Below are positions 8,617 to 19,566 of a DNA stretch of 64,000 nucleotides, one piece after another. The notes under the pieces are model-generated. The model was not told the DNA's origin, did not search any database, and worked only from the letters and a program-made list of their open reading frames with translations. Source of the stretch: Gammaproteobacteria bacterium (GTDB lineage: Bacteria; Pseudomonadota; Gammaproteobacteria; Steroidobacterales; Rariloculaceae); the NCBI GenBank assembly GCA_022820625.1, contig JAJEFE010000146.1:1-64000 (forward strand), given 5' to 3'. Position 1 is the first letter of the stretch; every line of letters begins with the position of its first letter. The position numbers and the translations under genes were made by a program.

Positions 8617-9666
8617 TCAGGGGTCAGACTGCGAATTCAATTCAGGCTGCGCTTCCGGGTCAGCGGGCAGAATCAGCGAGCGAAAATACTCGACGTCTCG
8701 CGCAACCGCCTCCGTCAGCGATTCGTCCTGGAAGAAATGGTCCGAGCCGGGGTAGCTGTGGAACCGGTACGGGTGGCCGAGCAGGTAGAGTTCCTTCGCC
8801 AGACGCTCCGACCAGTGGTAGGGCGCGCCGGTGTCGCCGACTGCGTGATGCATGACGACGGGCGCCTGAAGATAGCCCAGGTAGCGCAGCGGCTCGCGGG
8901 CGGTCCAGTCGTAGGGCTCGTCGAGTGCCGCCATGTCCCGGCGGAGTTCTTCGATTCGCGAGTTGTCTGTGTCGCTGCCGTCGTAGGCGAGCCGGTCGTC
9001 GTAACGCTGGTAGTAGTAGGCCTGATCCCAGATCTCGCCGCCGACGCCGGACCATAGCGCCGCGCCCCTGACCCGATCGGTTGCGAGCAGGACCCGCAAC
9101 GAAACTTCCGCGCCCAGGGAGTGCCCCCACATGAAAACGTTGCCGGTATCGGCCTCTTCGATATCCGCAAGGCCCGAGAGCAGCGCGAGCACGTCCTCGG
9201 AGTAGTAGCCAGTCGCCAGGAAACCGTCCGTGTACTCCACCCCCTCCGACGCGTTATGGCCCCGGTAGTCGGGCATGATGACCAGGAATCCACGCTGCAC
9301 GTACAGCTCCGGTATCGGGCGGTAGTAGTCGCCCGGCCTGGAATCCACGCCGCCCGCGGTAAAGCCGTACCGGGGAGGGTCCGGGTGAAAACCGTGATTG
9401 GCCACGATCACCGGAAACCCGGCATCGGGGCGTTCACCCATCGGGACCGCGACCATCGAGAAGACCGTCAGGCCGGAGGACGGGTACGACACAAGGTAGG
9501 CGGTGTAACCGGGTCCGCCATCCAGCTCGCGTTCGAACTGCAGGCTGGCGGAGAAATCGGTTTCGCGCAGCGCGTCGATGGACAAGGGCGCGGGCAGTGC
9601 CGAGGCGGCCGCCGGCAGGAGCCAGGCCAGGGCGAGTGCGAGTGCGAGTGCGATCATCCACTTCAT
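8617..9666 (-). CDS. Secreted alpha/beta hydrolase (prolyl-oligopeptidase/dienelactone-hydrolase-like)
   Basis: 349 residues with a hydrophobic signal peptide (ALALALALAWLLPAAASA), so probably periplasmic. The nucleophile elbow is GHSLG (Ser183), with Asp278 (VGDTGAP) and His310 (GSDHFF) as the likely remaining triad residues. HGF near residue 91 is the expected oxyanion-hole region. The family includes esterases and peptidases, so the bond cleaved is uncertain. Its ATG overlaps the stop of symporter 2 by four bases (ATGA), so the two are translationally coupled and likely act on one substrate, hydrolysis outside followed by import. Confidence 0.87.
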   Translation of the reverse strand: MKWMIALALALALAWLLPAAASALPAPLSIDALRETDFSASLQFERELDGGPGYTAYLVSYPSSGLTVFSMVAVPMGERPDAGFPVIVANHGFHPDPPRYGFTAGGVDSRPGDYYRPIPELYVQRGFLVIMPDYRGHNASEGVEYTDGFLATGYYSEDVLALLSGLADIEEADTGNVFMWGHSLGAEVSLRVLLATDRVRGAALWSGVGGEIWDQAYYYQRYDDRLAYDGSDTDNSRIEELRRDMAALDEPYDWTAREPLRYLGYLQAPVVMHHAVGDTGAPYHWSERLAKELYLLGHPYRFHSYPGSDHFFQDESLTEAVARDVEYFRSLILPADPEAQPELNSQSDP

Positions 9667-11273
9667 GGGATCAGTTGCTCGAACAGGAACAGGAACACGA
9701 TCGTCAGCGCGAAGAATCCCAACAACAGGTAGCTGATTCTATCCACCCGGCCGGAAACCAGGTACCAGCCGCCGTCCCGTTCGGGCAGCCCCCGCTCCCG
9801 GAACGCCTTCTGCTGACCCACGATCGAGTACTCGGACCACTCGTCCTGCCGTCCGTCGATCAGCCGGCTGGCCACCAGCGAGATGACGATATTCGAGGCG
9901 CCGCCGATCAGGCAATACCAGGGCCAGGCGATGTCGGTCTGGCTCGCGACGTACCAGATCACCGCGAATCCCACCGCCACCCCCACCAGCAGGCCCCGTT
10001 CCGTGGTCTGTTTCGAGAAGAACCCGAGCCCGTACATGCTGAGCTTGGCGCCGACGAAGTAGGAACCGATCCGCGAGAGCGTCTGCAGTATCGAGCCTTC
10101 GCTCTGGGAATAGACGATCGCGGGAACGATGATCAGCAAGGCCCAGACCACGGTGAAGCCCCGGGTGATCCTCAGGTAGTGTTCGGGCGATTGGCCGGGC
10201 CGGTAGTACTTCTCGTAGAAATCCACGGTGGAAATCGTCGCCAGCGAATTGAACGACGAGTCCAGCGACGACATGGACGCCGCGACGATCGCGGCGGCGA
10301 TGATGCCCATGAGGCCCGGCATCCCGTAGTCGGCGACGAATTCCAGGATGATGGTGTTGCCGTTTTCGAACTCCCGCCCCTCGTAGTAGCCGTAGAACAG
10401 GATGCCCAGCAGGAAGAACAGGAAATAGATGAAGAACGCGCCGAACCCCATCAGCAGGAAGGATTTCTTGGCATCGCCGATGTTCTTCGCCGCCAGCGTG
10501 CGCTGCACCATCATCTGGTTGGCGCCGTACACGGTGACGTGAAAGATCGTCATGGCGATGATCCCCGACCATACGGTCGCCTCGACGGTCCAGTCGAGGG
10601 AGAAGTCCAGTGGGTTCGTCTTGCCCTGGGCCTTGAGGTCGGCGAGGACTTCGCCCACCGGCGCGGGCATTTCGCCCAGCAGGGCGAAGAACACGATGAA
10701 GGCCCCGACGAACAGGACCGCGGCCTGGATCACGTCGGTCCAGATCACCGCCGTGATGCCGCCCAGCATCGTGTACACCAACGCGATGATCGTCACCGCG
10801 ACAATCGCCGTCACGACATCGACCCCGGTGATGAACTGGATGACCAGGGAAGTCGCGTAAAGGATCGCGGCCGAGGTCAGCGCCTGCGAAACCAGGAATA
10901 CCCCGGAAATCACGCTGCGGGACGTCGCGCCGAAGCGCCGCTCCATGTACTCGTAGATCGAGGCGACACCGCTGTTGAAGAAGAATGGCAGGAAAAAAGT
11001 CACCACGATGAAGACCACGATGGGGTAGTTCAGATGGATCGCGATGACCGCAAGACTGTCGGTGTAGGACCACGCGGGGCCGCCCAGGAATGACAGCGCA
11101 CTGACGTAGGTGGCTACCACCGAGACGCCGATCGCCCACCACGGCGTGGTCCGGCGGCCCAGGTAGAAGTCCTCGGCGGTGGCGATCCGCTTGCTCAGGA
11201 CGAAACCGAGCAGCAGATTGAGCAGCACGTAGGCGATGAGAATCGCCCAGTTCAGCGTTCCGAACGTACCCAT
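9663..11273 (-). CDS. Sodium:solute symporter (SSS family), paralogue 2
   Basis: 536-residue inner-membrane Na+ symporter starting MGTFGTLNWA, with the same motif set as the 93-1700 product (TTPWWAIGVSVV, FLGGPAWSY) and many transmembrane segments. First gene of a two-gene unit with the alpha/beta hydrolase. Transcribed divergently from lacI; the gap contains a palindrome (11357-11370) about 85 nt upstream that is the candidate operator. The two paralogues probably carry related organic acids or sugars, but the substrate cannot be read from sequence. Confidence 0.93.
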   Translation of the reverse strand: MGTFGTLNWAILIAYVLLNLLLGFVLSKRIATAEDFYLGRRTTPWWAIGVSVVATYVSALSFLGGPAWSYTDSLAVIAIHLNYPIVVFIVVTFFLPFFFNSGVASIYEYMERRFGATSRSVISGVFLVSQALTSAAILYATSLVIQFITGVDVVTAIVAVTIIALVYTMLGGITAVIWTDVIQAAVLFVGAFIVFFALLGEMPAPVGEVLADLKAQGKTNPLDFSLDWTVEATVWSGIIAMTIFHVTVYGANQMMVQRTLAAKNIGDAKKSFLLMGFGAFFIYFLFFLLGILFYGYYEGREFENGNTIILEFVADYGMPGLMGIIAAAIVAASMSSLDSSFNSLATISTVDFYEKYYRPGQSPEHYLRITRGFTVVWALLIIVPAIVYSQSEGSILQTLSRIGSYFVGAKLSMYGLGFFSKQTTERGLLVGVAVGFAVIWYVASQTDIAWPWYCLIGGASNIVISLVASRLIDGRQDEWSEYSIVGQQKAFRERGLPERDGGWYLVSGRVDRISYLLLGFFALTIVFLFLFEQLIP

Positions 11274-11356
11274 CAGACTCCCGGTTGTGTCCGTCGACCA
11301 CTGCCATGCGAACTTGCATCGCAGTCGCTGGCTCCGGAGCGATTCTCCGGCTCATC

Positions 11357-11378
11357 GCATTCGAATGCAATTGCATGC
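11357..11378. promoter_or_regulatory. Putative LacI-type operator O2 (lacI / symporter 2)
   Basis: GCATTCGAATGC (11357-11368) is a perfect 12-bp palindrome. With flanking bases it matches 14 of 16 positions of the symmetric consensus TTGCATTCGAATGCAA, and it is followed by GCAATTGC and GCATGC palindromes. It lies between divergent genes, about 74 nt before the lacI ATG and 85 nt before the symporter ATG, so one site could control both. Confidence 0.65.
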
Positions 11379-11443
11379 GGCATCGATACTGCCTACCATC
11401 ACCCGCATCGGGCGCGGACCGTGACGAACCGATATCGGTCAAA

Positions 11444-12490
11444 ATGGGCGAAAAGGCAAAGAAAAGCACCAGGGCAAATTGGAAGCGCGCCACGTCCTAC
11501 GACGTCGCCGAACTCGCCGGCGTCTCCCAGTCTGCCGTGTCGCGGGTATTTCAGGACGGCGCGAGCGCCTCCAAGCAGATGCGCAAGCGGGTCATGGCCG
11601 CCGCCAGCAAGCTCGGCTATCGGCCGAACGCCATCGCCCGGGGTCTGATCACGCGGCGTTCCAACATGGTCGCGGTGATCATGTCCCAGCAGACCAACCT
11701 CTACTACCCCGAAGTCCTGGTGCAACTGACACAACGGTTCTCCAACCACCGCATCAGGGTGCTGTTGTTTACGCTGAAGAGCGAGGGCGACATTGATTCC
11801 ACGCTGGAACAGGTCCTGCAGTTTCGGGTTGACGGCATCGTCACCGCCGCGATGCTTTCCGGCGCGCAGCTTGCAACGGTTCAGGAAGCCAACATTCCCA
11901 TCGTCTTTTACAACCGCTCGCTGCCGGACATTCCATCGAATTCCGTGCGCTGCGACCAGGAGGAGGGCGAGCGCTGGCTCGTGGCGCAACTGTTCGCCTC
12001 GGGCCACCGCACGTTCGCCATCGTCTCCGGACCCGAAGATTCTTCAGTCAGTACCGAACGCACGACAGGTGCAATACAGATGCTGCGGGAACACGGTGTC
12101 GACGGAGTGACCATCGTGACCGGCGACTATGGATACGACAGCGGCCGGGACGCCTTCGCCCGAATCGTGGACCGGCACGGCGGTCCACCGGACGCGGTGA
12201 TCGCGGCCAACGACGTCATGGCCATCGGCTGCATCGACGAGGCGCGCGAATCTTTCGGCCTCAATGTTCCCGCAGACGTGTCGATCGTAGGATTCGACGG
12301 AGTAGGACCGGCCCAATACGCTGCGTACGACCTGAGTACTGTGAGACAACCCGTCGAGCGGATGACGGAAGCTGCCGTATCCATGCTTATCGATCGCATT
12401 GAAAAACCCGATCTGTCGGAGGAGAAGCGCGTATTCTCCGGCGAGCGAATACGGGGAAGCTCGGCCGAATTCGCTGCCGACACGGGCTGA
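11444..12490 (+). CDS. LacI-family transcriptional regulator
   Basis: 348 residues from the ATG at 11444. The open frame runs further upstream but has no family sequence there. The helix-turn-helix is at residues 18-40 (SYDVAELAGVSQSAVSRVF), followed by the hinge region and a periplasmic-binding-protein-like sensor domain ending with the usual VRQPVERM segment. It would bind a palindromic operator and release it on binding a catabolite. The divergent gap carries the palindrome O2, and matching sites precede the TonB receptor and the cupin/SnoaL genes. That suggests local control of the island. The COG0620 gene follows after 57 nt on the same strand. Confidence 0.92.
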   Translation: MGEKAKKSTRANWKRATSYDVAELAGVSQSAVSRVFQDGASASKQMRKRVMAAASKLGYRPNAIARGLITRRSNMVAVIMSQQTNLYYPEVLVQLTQRFSNHRIRVLLFTLKSEGDIDSTLEQVLQFRVDGIVTAAMLSGAQLATVQEANIPIVFYNRSLPDIPSNSVRCDQEEGERWLVAQLFASGHRTFAIVSGPEDSSVSTERTTGAIQMLREHGVDGVTIVTGDYGYDSGRDAFARIVDRHGGPPDAVIAANDVMAIGCIDEARESFGLNVPADVSIVGFDGVGPAQYAAYDLSTVRQPVERMTEAAVSMLIDRIEKPDLSEEKRVFSGERIRGSSAEFAADTG

Positions 12491-12547
12491 TCCGGCCACC
12501 CGATCACAGACATCGTTTGACGCCCGACGAGGCGCCCCAAAAGCCCC

Positions 12548-13687
12548 ATGAAATACAGCCAGGATCGAATTCTGACCACCCATGTCGGCAGCCTGCCGAG
12601 ATCGAAACTCGTTGCGGATACGGTCTTTGCCCGGGACAGGGGCGAAACGGTCGAGAATGCCGACGACATCTTCCGTGACGCCGTGAACGCCGTCGTCGCG
12701 CGCCAGGCGGACACCGGAATCGACATCGTCAGCGACGGCGAAATGAGCAAGATCAGCTACGCCACCTACATCGGCGACCGCGTCACCGGTTTCGGTGGCG
12801 ACAGCGACCGCCAGCCCCCCGCGGACCTGGAAGACTATCCCGGCTTCCTCAGAAAACTGGCGACTTCGGGCGGCACTCCCACCTACCGGCGCCCCTGCTG
12901 CATCGGAGAGATCGCGGTCAAGGACATGGGGCCGGTCACCAGCGACATCGGCAACTTCAAGGTGGCGCTTGCGCGTAACAATCCGGTCGAGGGATTCATG
13001 AACGCGGCCTCTCCCGGCGTCATCGCGTTGTTCCAGCCGAACAAGTATTACTCCTCCCACGAGGCCTATCTGTACGCGCTCGCCGATGCCATGTCGCACG
13101 AATACCGCGCGATCGTGGGCGCAGGCCTCGTATTGCAACTGGATTCGCCCGACCTGGGCCTCGGACGCCACATGATGTTCAAGGACCGGCCGGATAACGA
13201 GTACCGCCGGTTGACGTCCCTGCACGTGGAGGCGCTCAATCACGCCATCCGCGACCTACCGAGGGACCGGGTGCGGCTGCATATCTGCTGGGGCAACTAC
13301 GAGGGGCCGCATCACCGCGACGCGCCCCTGGAGATGGTCCTACCCATCGCTCTAGAGGCCAACGTGGGCGCGCTGCTGTTCGAAGCGTCCAATCCCCGGC
13401 ACGCCCATGAATGGGAGGTATTTGAGACCATGGACCTGCCAGAGGAACTGATCCTGATTCCCGGCATGATCGATTCCACCACGAATTTCGTGGAACATCC
13501 GCGGCTCGTCGCGCAACGCATCCTGCGCTACGCGGACATCGTCGGCCGCGAGCGGGTGATGGCCGGGACGGATTGCGGCTTCTCCACGTTCGCCGGTTTC
13601 GGCGCGGTCGACGAAGACATCGTCTACGCGAAGCTGGGCAGCCTCGTAGAAGGCGCCGCGGCGGCAAGCGAAGCACTCTGGGCGTAG
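12548..13687 (+). CDS. Cobalamin-independent methionine synthase-like (COG0620) methyl/alkyl transferase
   Basis: 379 residues, about the size of the C-terminal catalytic half of MetE and of stand-alone family members such as epoxyalkane:coenzyme M transferase. It carries the family's HVGSLPR opening (12-18), the zinc ligand set H245-x-C247 (LHICWGN) and C343 (GTDCGF), and a conserved DGE (63-65). It lacks the MetE N-terminal folate-binding half. It lies between lacI and an HpcH/HpaI aldolase, so a catabolic role is more likely than methionine synthesis. The donor and acceptor are not deducible. Confidence 0.82.
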   Translation: MKYSQDRILTTHVGSLPRSKLVADTVFARDRGETVENADDIFRDAVNAVVARQADTGIDIVSDGEMSKISYATYIGDRVTGFGGDSDRQPPADLEDYPGFLRKLATSGGTPTYRRPCCIGEIAVKDMGPVTSDIGNFKVALARNNPVEGFMNAASPGVIALFQPNKYYSSHEAYLYALADAMSHEYRAIVGAGLVLQLDSPDLGLGRHMMFKDRPDNEYRRLTSLHVEALNHAIRDLPRDRVRLHICWGNYEGPHHRDAPLEMVLPIALEANVGALLFEASNPRHAHEWEVFETMDLPEELILIPGMIDSTTNFVEHPRLVAQRILRYADIVGRERVMAGTDCGFSTFAGFGAVDEDIVYAKLGSLVEGAAAASEALWA

Positions 13688-13691
13688 CGGC

Positions 13692-14462
13692 GTGGGAGAA
13701 CGAAACGCCGGCTTCCGCCAGCGCCTCCGGGCGTTCGAGCCGATGGCGGGCACCTTCGTCAAGACGCCTTCGCCCATCATCGCCGAAGTCCTTGCCCTGT
13801 CGAGCCTGGACCTGTTCTGCATCGATGTCGAGCATGCGCCGTTCGGCCGCTACGAACTCGATCAGTGTCTCGCCGTGTTCCGCGCCCTCGAACGGCCCTG
13901 CCTGGCCCGCGTGGCCGACGATTCCCCGACCGGAATCCGCAACGCGCTCGACAGCGGCGCAACCGGCATCGTGGTGCCCCATGTGACGTCGGCGGAGCAG
14001 GCGGCCGCGATCGTGAAGGCCGCACATTTCGGCGAGGGCGGCCGAGGTTACGCAGGCTCCACGCGGTCCGCGGGTTACACCACGAAAGCCGGCGCCGATT
14101 ACCGTGCCGCGAGCGCGCAGCAGACGACGGTGATCGTGCAGATCGAAGACATTGCCGCACTGGACAACGTTTCGGAGATCGCGGCCGTCGAGGGCGTCGA
14201 TGGCCTTTTTGTGGGCCGCACCGACCTCGCGGTGGCGATGGGCAGGGATGTCGCCCACGAAGAGGTAGTGGCCACAGTCGGCGACCTATGCCGGATCGCC
14301 CGGTCGGCGGGAACGGTCGCCGGCATGTTCACGCCGCTGCTCGATGAGATTCCCACGTGGCTCGACCTGGGCGCGAGCCTCTTCCTACTGAGTTCCGATC
14401 AGAGCTTTGTGCTGGACGGCGCCAACGCCCTGGCGTCCATTGTCAAACGCGGTGGAGCGTAA
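13692..14462 (+). CDS. HpcH/HpaI-family aldolase
   Basis: 256 residues beginning at a GTG four bases after the preceding stop. Family features include an N-terminal GTFVKTPSP segment, a metal-binding acid in DLFCIDVEHAPF (~42-53), a VVPHV strand (~98) and a C-terminal VDGLFVGRTDLAVAMG block that carries substrate-binding residues. Members are class II, divalent-metal pyruvate aldolases (2-keto-3-deoxy-acid or hydroxy-ketoacid cleavage). It is co-transcribed with the COG0620 enzyme and probably provides the carbon-carbon cleavage step of the island's pathway. Confidence 0.88.
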   Translation: MGERNAGFRQRLRAFEPMAGTFVKTPSPIIAEVLALSSLDLFCIDVEHAPFGRYELDQCLAVFRALERPCLARVADDSPTGIRNALDSGATGIVVPHVTSAEQAAAIVKAAHFGEGGRGYAGSTRSAGYTTKAGADYRAASAQQTTVIVQIEDIAALDNVSEIAAVEGVDGLFVGRTDLAVAMGRDVAHEEVVATVGDLCRIARSAGTVAGMFTPLLDEIPTWLDLGASLFLLSSDQSFVLDGANALASIVKRGGA

Positions 14463-14555
14463 CCCGGACTGGTGGAGGCCCTGACGGGCGAAGACACGCG
14501 CGCAGTATGCTCGCACGCTTGACTTCGCCCGCCAAGGTAGGTCAATCCACAGAGT

Positions 14556-15557
14556 CTAGACAAGTTGAGCCATCACGCCGAGTTGGTCGAAGACGGTCCA
14601 ATCCATCGCGATGCGCTCCCCGACGATCCGCCAATGTGTTGAACCCAGCACGAAGACGGACCGTCCCGTGGCCGGAATCCCAAGGTAGTCGCCGGTGTGC
14701 GCGCCGGAAGCGCACCATCTGACTGCGATACGCAGCCCGTCACCATCCACCGGCTGCCGGGCAACATGATCGATCGAGACGTTGCAACCGGATATGGCCT
14801 GGCGCAATTGCGCATAGTGGGCCTTGATCGAGTTTCGTCCCGAATAGAGCTCAACCGGCGAGCGGTACATGACGGCGTACCTGGCATAAGCGGCATTGGA
14901 CACTGCCTCGCTCTTGGCGCCGAGGTGACTCTCGATGACCCATTGCGCGAAACCCCGCGGGTCCGCCTGGGGCGACGGTAGCGACAACCCTTTCGCCGTC
15001 CCGCTGCCGCGGGCCAGTCTGGCGATTTCCCCTTCGATCCACCGTTCGGTCCCGGCGCCGCGTTCGCTCGCCATTTGCTCCGCGGCCCGCCGCGGGTCGA
15101 CCCCCAGTTGTTGCACCAACGAGTAGTGGTCGCGCAGCAGGTATTCGCGTGTGATGCGGCCTCCCTCGACGATACAGTCCGCGATGGTCAGCGTCCGGAC
15201 CCGTTTGCCCGTCGGCGGCCCATACGCCGACGGACCGGTGTTCGTCATGGGACTGAGCACCCGGTGCGAGGAGTAGTAGCCCTGCGCCGGTGAACCGGAC
15301 CAGATGACATCATCGGCAAGAAGCAGCCGGTCGGGAAACGCCTCGAGCATCCGCCGCGTACCGGCGATCATGCCCCCCGCCCCGTGGATGAGGCCGCTCA
15401 GGGCGAAAACCTGCGCATCGGCGGCATAGTAGTCGTTGATGCGCTCGATTCGGCCACATTCCCAGATCTCGAAGGTGATTCCAAGAATGAACTCGACCAA
15501 TCCCCGATCGCGGTGATACCGCGTCACGTTCCGAACCAATCCGGGTGGCTCACGCAA
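14556..15557 (-). CDS. Tandem SnoaL-like protein 1
   Basis: 333 residues made of two SnoaL/NTF2-like alpha+beta cone domains. The first spans about 1-150 and contains the DYYAADAQVF and YGPPTGKRVR elements typical of SnoaL-type ester cyclases. The second spans about 185-333. The start is uncertain: the longest frame begins with TTG at 15557, and a GTG ten codons in is possible. No signal peptide. Members bind small hydrophobic molecules and some are cyclases or hydratases, but many lack a known reaction. It is divergent from the cupin gene, with operator O3 between them, and a similar two-domain protein lies on the far side of the cupin. Confidence 0.75.
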   Translation of the reverse strand: MREPPGLVRNVTRYHRDRGLVEFILGITFEIWECGRIERINDYYAADAQVFALSGLIHGAGGMIAGTRRMLEAFPDRLLLADDVIWSGSPAQGYYSSHRVLSPMTNTGPSAYGPPTGKRVRTLTIADCIVEGGRITREYLLRDHYSLVQQLGVDPRRAAEQMASERGAGTERWIEGEIARLARGSGTAKGLSLPSPQADPRGFAQWVIESHLGAKSEAVSNAAYARYAVMYRSPVELYSGRNSIKAHYAQLRQAISGCNVSIDHVARQPVDGDGLRIAVRWCASGAHTGDYLGIPATGRSVFVLGSTHWRIVGERIAMDWTVFDQLGVMAQLV

Positions 15558-15626
15558 TCGACGAACCGCGATTCAACTCCGCATTCCGAGAGCGGCAGGC
15601 CCCCTCGGCGAGCGCCTTGAATTGGG

Positions 15627-15642
15627 TTTGCATTCGAAGTAC
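15627..15642. promoter_or_regulatory. Putative LacI-type operator O3 (SnoaL / cupin)
   Basis: TTTGCATTCGAAGTAC is identical, in inverted orientation, to the 16-nt site before the TonB receptor (8537-8552). It lies in the divergent gap, 44 nt before the cupin ATG and about 70 nt from the SnoaL-like start. Confidence 0.65.
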
Positions 15643-15685
15643 ATTCGGTCGCGGTAACGTCCCCAGCGGCGGTGAACTTCACCAT

Positions 15686-16768
15686 ATGTTCCAGAGTATG
15701 TCGTCCGAGAGCCGTCACTTGGCGCTCCTTGCCGAGCGAATGGTTCGATACCGGGACCTGAGGCCCTGTACGACTGCGTTCATCGACACCCGTACGCCCG
15801 GAAGCACCGAGAAGGAGAACTTCACGATCATCGGCCCCGGGGTCGCCGAGAATCCCGACCAATACGTGCATATCGATATCCCGCACGGATTCAATGTCGG
15901 CGGCGCCCGCCAGCCTCCGGGGTGCGTCAACTCGCAACACAGTCATGAAACCGCCGAGGTATTCATCGTCCACTCCGGGCAGTGGGCATTCTACACCGGC
16001 GTCGACTGCGAGGATGGAGAAGTCACGGTGGGCCCCGGCGATACAATTTCCATTCCCATCCACGTTTTCCGGGGCTTCAAGAACGTCGGCGACGATGTCG
16101 GTTACCTGTTCGCCGTGCTGGGCGGCGACGACCCCGGCATGGTGACGTGGGCGCCCTACGTATTCGACCAAGCGCGGGAACATGGACTGATTCTCCTCGA
16201 GGACGGCAGTCTCGTGGATACCGCACTGGGCGAGAAGATTCCGGAAAGCAAAAGCGCGATGCGGCCGACCAGCGAGGAAGACGTTGCCCGGCTCGATCGG
16301 CTCACCACCGACGGTCTGATCGACTGCATCGTACGGCGCCACGAGTTGCTGCAGGAGCCGGGCAAAGAATCCAAACCGGTTCGGGAGTTACCGATCATCG
16401 GTTCCGCAGCCAGCGCCGACGGCCTGGGCGCGGGTAAGATCAACTGGCCGCACGGCTTCCATCTTCGCCTGTTGACGGCCCAGCCGGGCGTGGAAACGGC
16501 GCCTCACTGCAGGCGGGAGGAAGAAGTCATTCTGATGCACAAGGGACGGTTCAACGTGTTGCTCGCCGATGGCTTGGTAGAACTCGGTCCGGGCGACGTG
16601 CTGTCCATCCCGGTCGGGATGCAGCGCAGTTTCGGCAATTTCGGATCCGAGCGAGCCGAAGCCTACGTCGTGCGCGGCGGCGACGAGCCGCAGCCGCCGG
16701 TACTCACGATTCCTTCCCCTTCTCACCGTGCGGCCAGTGACGGCAACCTGACGAATGTCGCCGACTGA
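15686..16768 (+). CDS. Bicupin protein
   Basis: 360 residues from the ATG at 15686, chosen because the upstream frame runs into the operator and is not family-like. It has two cupin beta-barrels. The first carries HSHETAEVF and VGPGDTISIP and the second HCRREEEVILMHKG and LGPGDVLSIP, the usual motif 1/motif 2 pairs. Histidine/glutamate metal ligands appear present in the first barrel and partly altered in the second. Bicupins include dioxygenases and isomerases, so the activity is open. The end overlaps the next gene by 14 nt, indicating coupled translation with the second SnoaL-like protein. Confidence 0.82.
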   Translation: MFQSMSSESRHLALLAERMVRYRDLRPCTTAFIDTRTPGSTEKENFTIIGPGVAENPDQYVHIDIPHGFNVGGARQPPGCVNSQHSHETAEVFIVHSGQWAFYTGVDCEDGEVTVGPGDTISIPIHVFRGFKNVGDDVGYLFAVLGGDDPGMVTWAPYVFDQAREHGLILLEDGSLVDTALGEKIPESKSAMRPTSEEDVARLDRLTTDGLIDCIVRRHELLQEPGKESKPVRELPIIGSAASADGLGAGKINWPHGFHLRLLTAQPGVETAPHCRREEEVILMHKGRFNVLLADGLVELGPGDVLSIPVGMQRSFGNFGSERAEAYVVRGGDEPQPPVLTIPSPSHRAASDGNLTNVAD

Positions 16769-17777
16769 AGCGCACATTCGAAACAAGCGCGGCGTCCACC
16801 ACAGCCTCAAGGCGCTGTGCCGCGCACCCGAGGCCGATCTCGAAAACGCTGTCGGAACGATATACGCAGATCACGCGAGCCTGTTTGCCTTCCACCCGGT
16901 CGACGAATGTTCCGGCGCCGCCGAAATTGCGAATGCACTATGGCGTCCGCTGCGATCGGCGCTGCCGAACCTTCAGCGCCGCGACTCGATCCTGATCGCC
17001 GGCGAATCCGACGGCCGGGACCTGGTCGCGGCCATGGGCCACTTCCAGGGCACATTCACAAAACCGCTGTTCGATATCCCGCCGACCCATGGCGTCGTAC
17101 ATGTTCGCTATGGGGAAGTTCATCGGCTGGTCGACGGCAGGATTTCCGAAACCTGGATGATTGCCGACATGCTCGACCTGATGCGCCAGGCCGGTTGCTA
17201 CCCTATTTCACCAGCGCTGGGCGCCGAGGGTCGCTGGCCCGGTCCGGCGACCCAGGACGGGATCTCGCCTGAAATCGTCGATCCCGACGGAGGCGCCGAA
17301 TCGCTGCATCTGGTCAGGCAAATGCACGCCGGATTGCTGAGGTTCGACGGCAAGCGCCTGGAAAGCATGGACCACGAGCAATTCTGGACCCCGGATTTCC
17401 TCTGGTACGGACCATCCGGTATCGGCACGACCCGCGGGCTCCGGGGATTTCGGGCCCACCACCAGATCCCGTTCCTGCGCGCCTTTCCGGATCGCCGCGT
17501 CGAGCACCATTTCGGGCAGGTCGGCGATGGCAACTACGCGGTGACGGGCGGCTGGCCAAGCGTGGTGGCGACGCACCTGGGCCCCGGATTTCTGGCGATG
17601 CCGCCCACCGGCAAGCCCGTGGGCATGCGGGTCATGGATTTCTACCGTGTCGAAGACGGCCGGATCGCCGAAAACTGGGTCCCCATCGACGTGATCGACC
17701 TGCTCGGGCAGATGGGTATCGATGTCTTCGAGCGCGTGAGGCACCTGCAGGGGCGCCCACGAATGGCACTGGACTGA
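16755..17777 (+). CDS. Tandem SnoaL-like protein 2
   Basis: 340 residues with two SnoaL-like domains: about 1-150, ending VDGRISETWMIADMLDLMRQ, and about 185-335, ending VEDGRIAENWVPIDVIDLLGQ. The paired endings are the hallmark of SnoaL-like proteins (an xDGRIxExW strand followed by a helix). It is distantly similar in architecture to the 14556-15557 product. It overlaps the cupin by 14 nt, so it belongs to the same transcript. Function unknown; likely binding or transformation of a small hydrophobic catabolite. Confidence 0.78.
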   Translation: MSPTEAHIRNKRGVHHSLKALCRAPEADLENAVGTIYADHASLFAFHPVDECSGAAEIANALWRPLRSALPNLQRRDSILIAGESDGRDLVAAMGHFQGTFTKPLFDIPPTHGVVHVRYGEVHRLVDGRISETWMIADMLDLMRQAGCYPISPALGAEGRWPGPATQDGISPEIVDPDGGAESLHLVRQMHAGLLRFDGKRLESMDHEQFWTPDFLWYGPSGIGTTRGLRGFRAHHQIPFLRAFPDRRVEHHFGQVGDGNYAVTGGWPSVVATHLGPGFLAMPPTGKPVGMRVMDFYRVEDGRIAENWVPIDVIDLLGQMGIDVFERVRHLQGRPRMALD

Positions 17778-17834
17778 TACCCGCTGGATCCTCTATCGGG
17801 CCAACAGATCCGTCTCGGGTAGTGTTAACAGGCC

Positions 17835-19484
<1,650 letters not shown>

Positions 19485-19566
19485 GTCAAGTCAGCGAATT
19501 GCTTGGTCCCTGTCCGCGGGCATTCTATTATCATCGGTTCCGGCCCGCTGAACACAGTCGAGCACC

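Noticed and set aside
9739-11493. A 584-codon minus-strand frame overlapping symporter 2
   Set aside because: Arg/Gly/His-rich frameshifted version of the symporter; no motif and no signal peptide.
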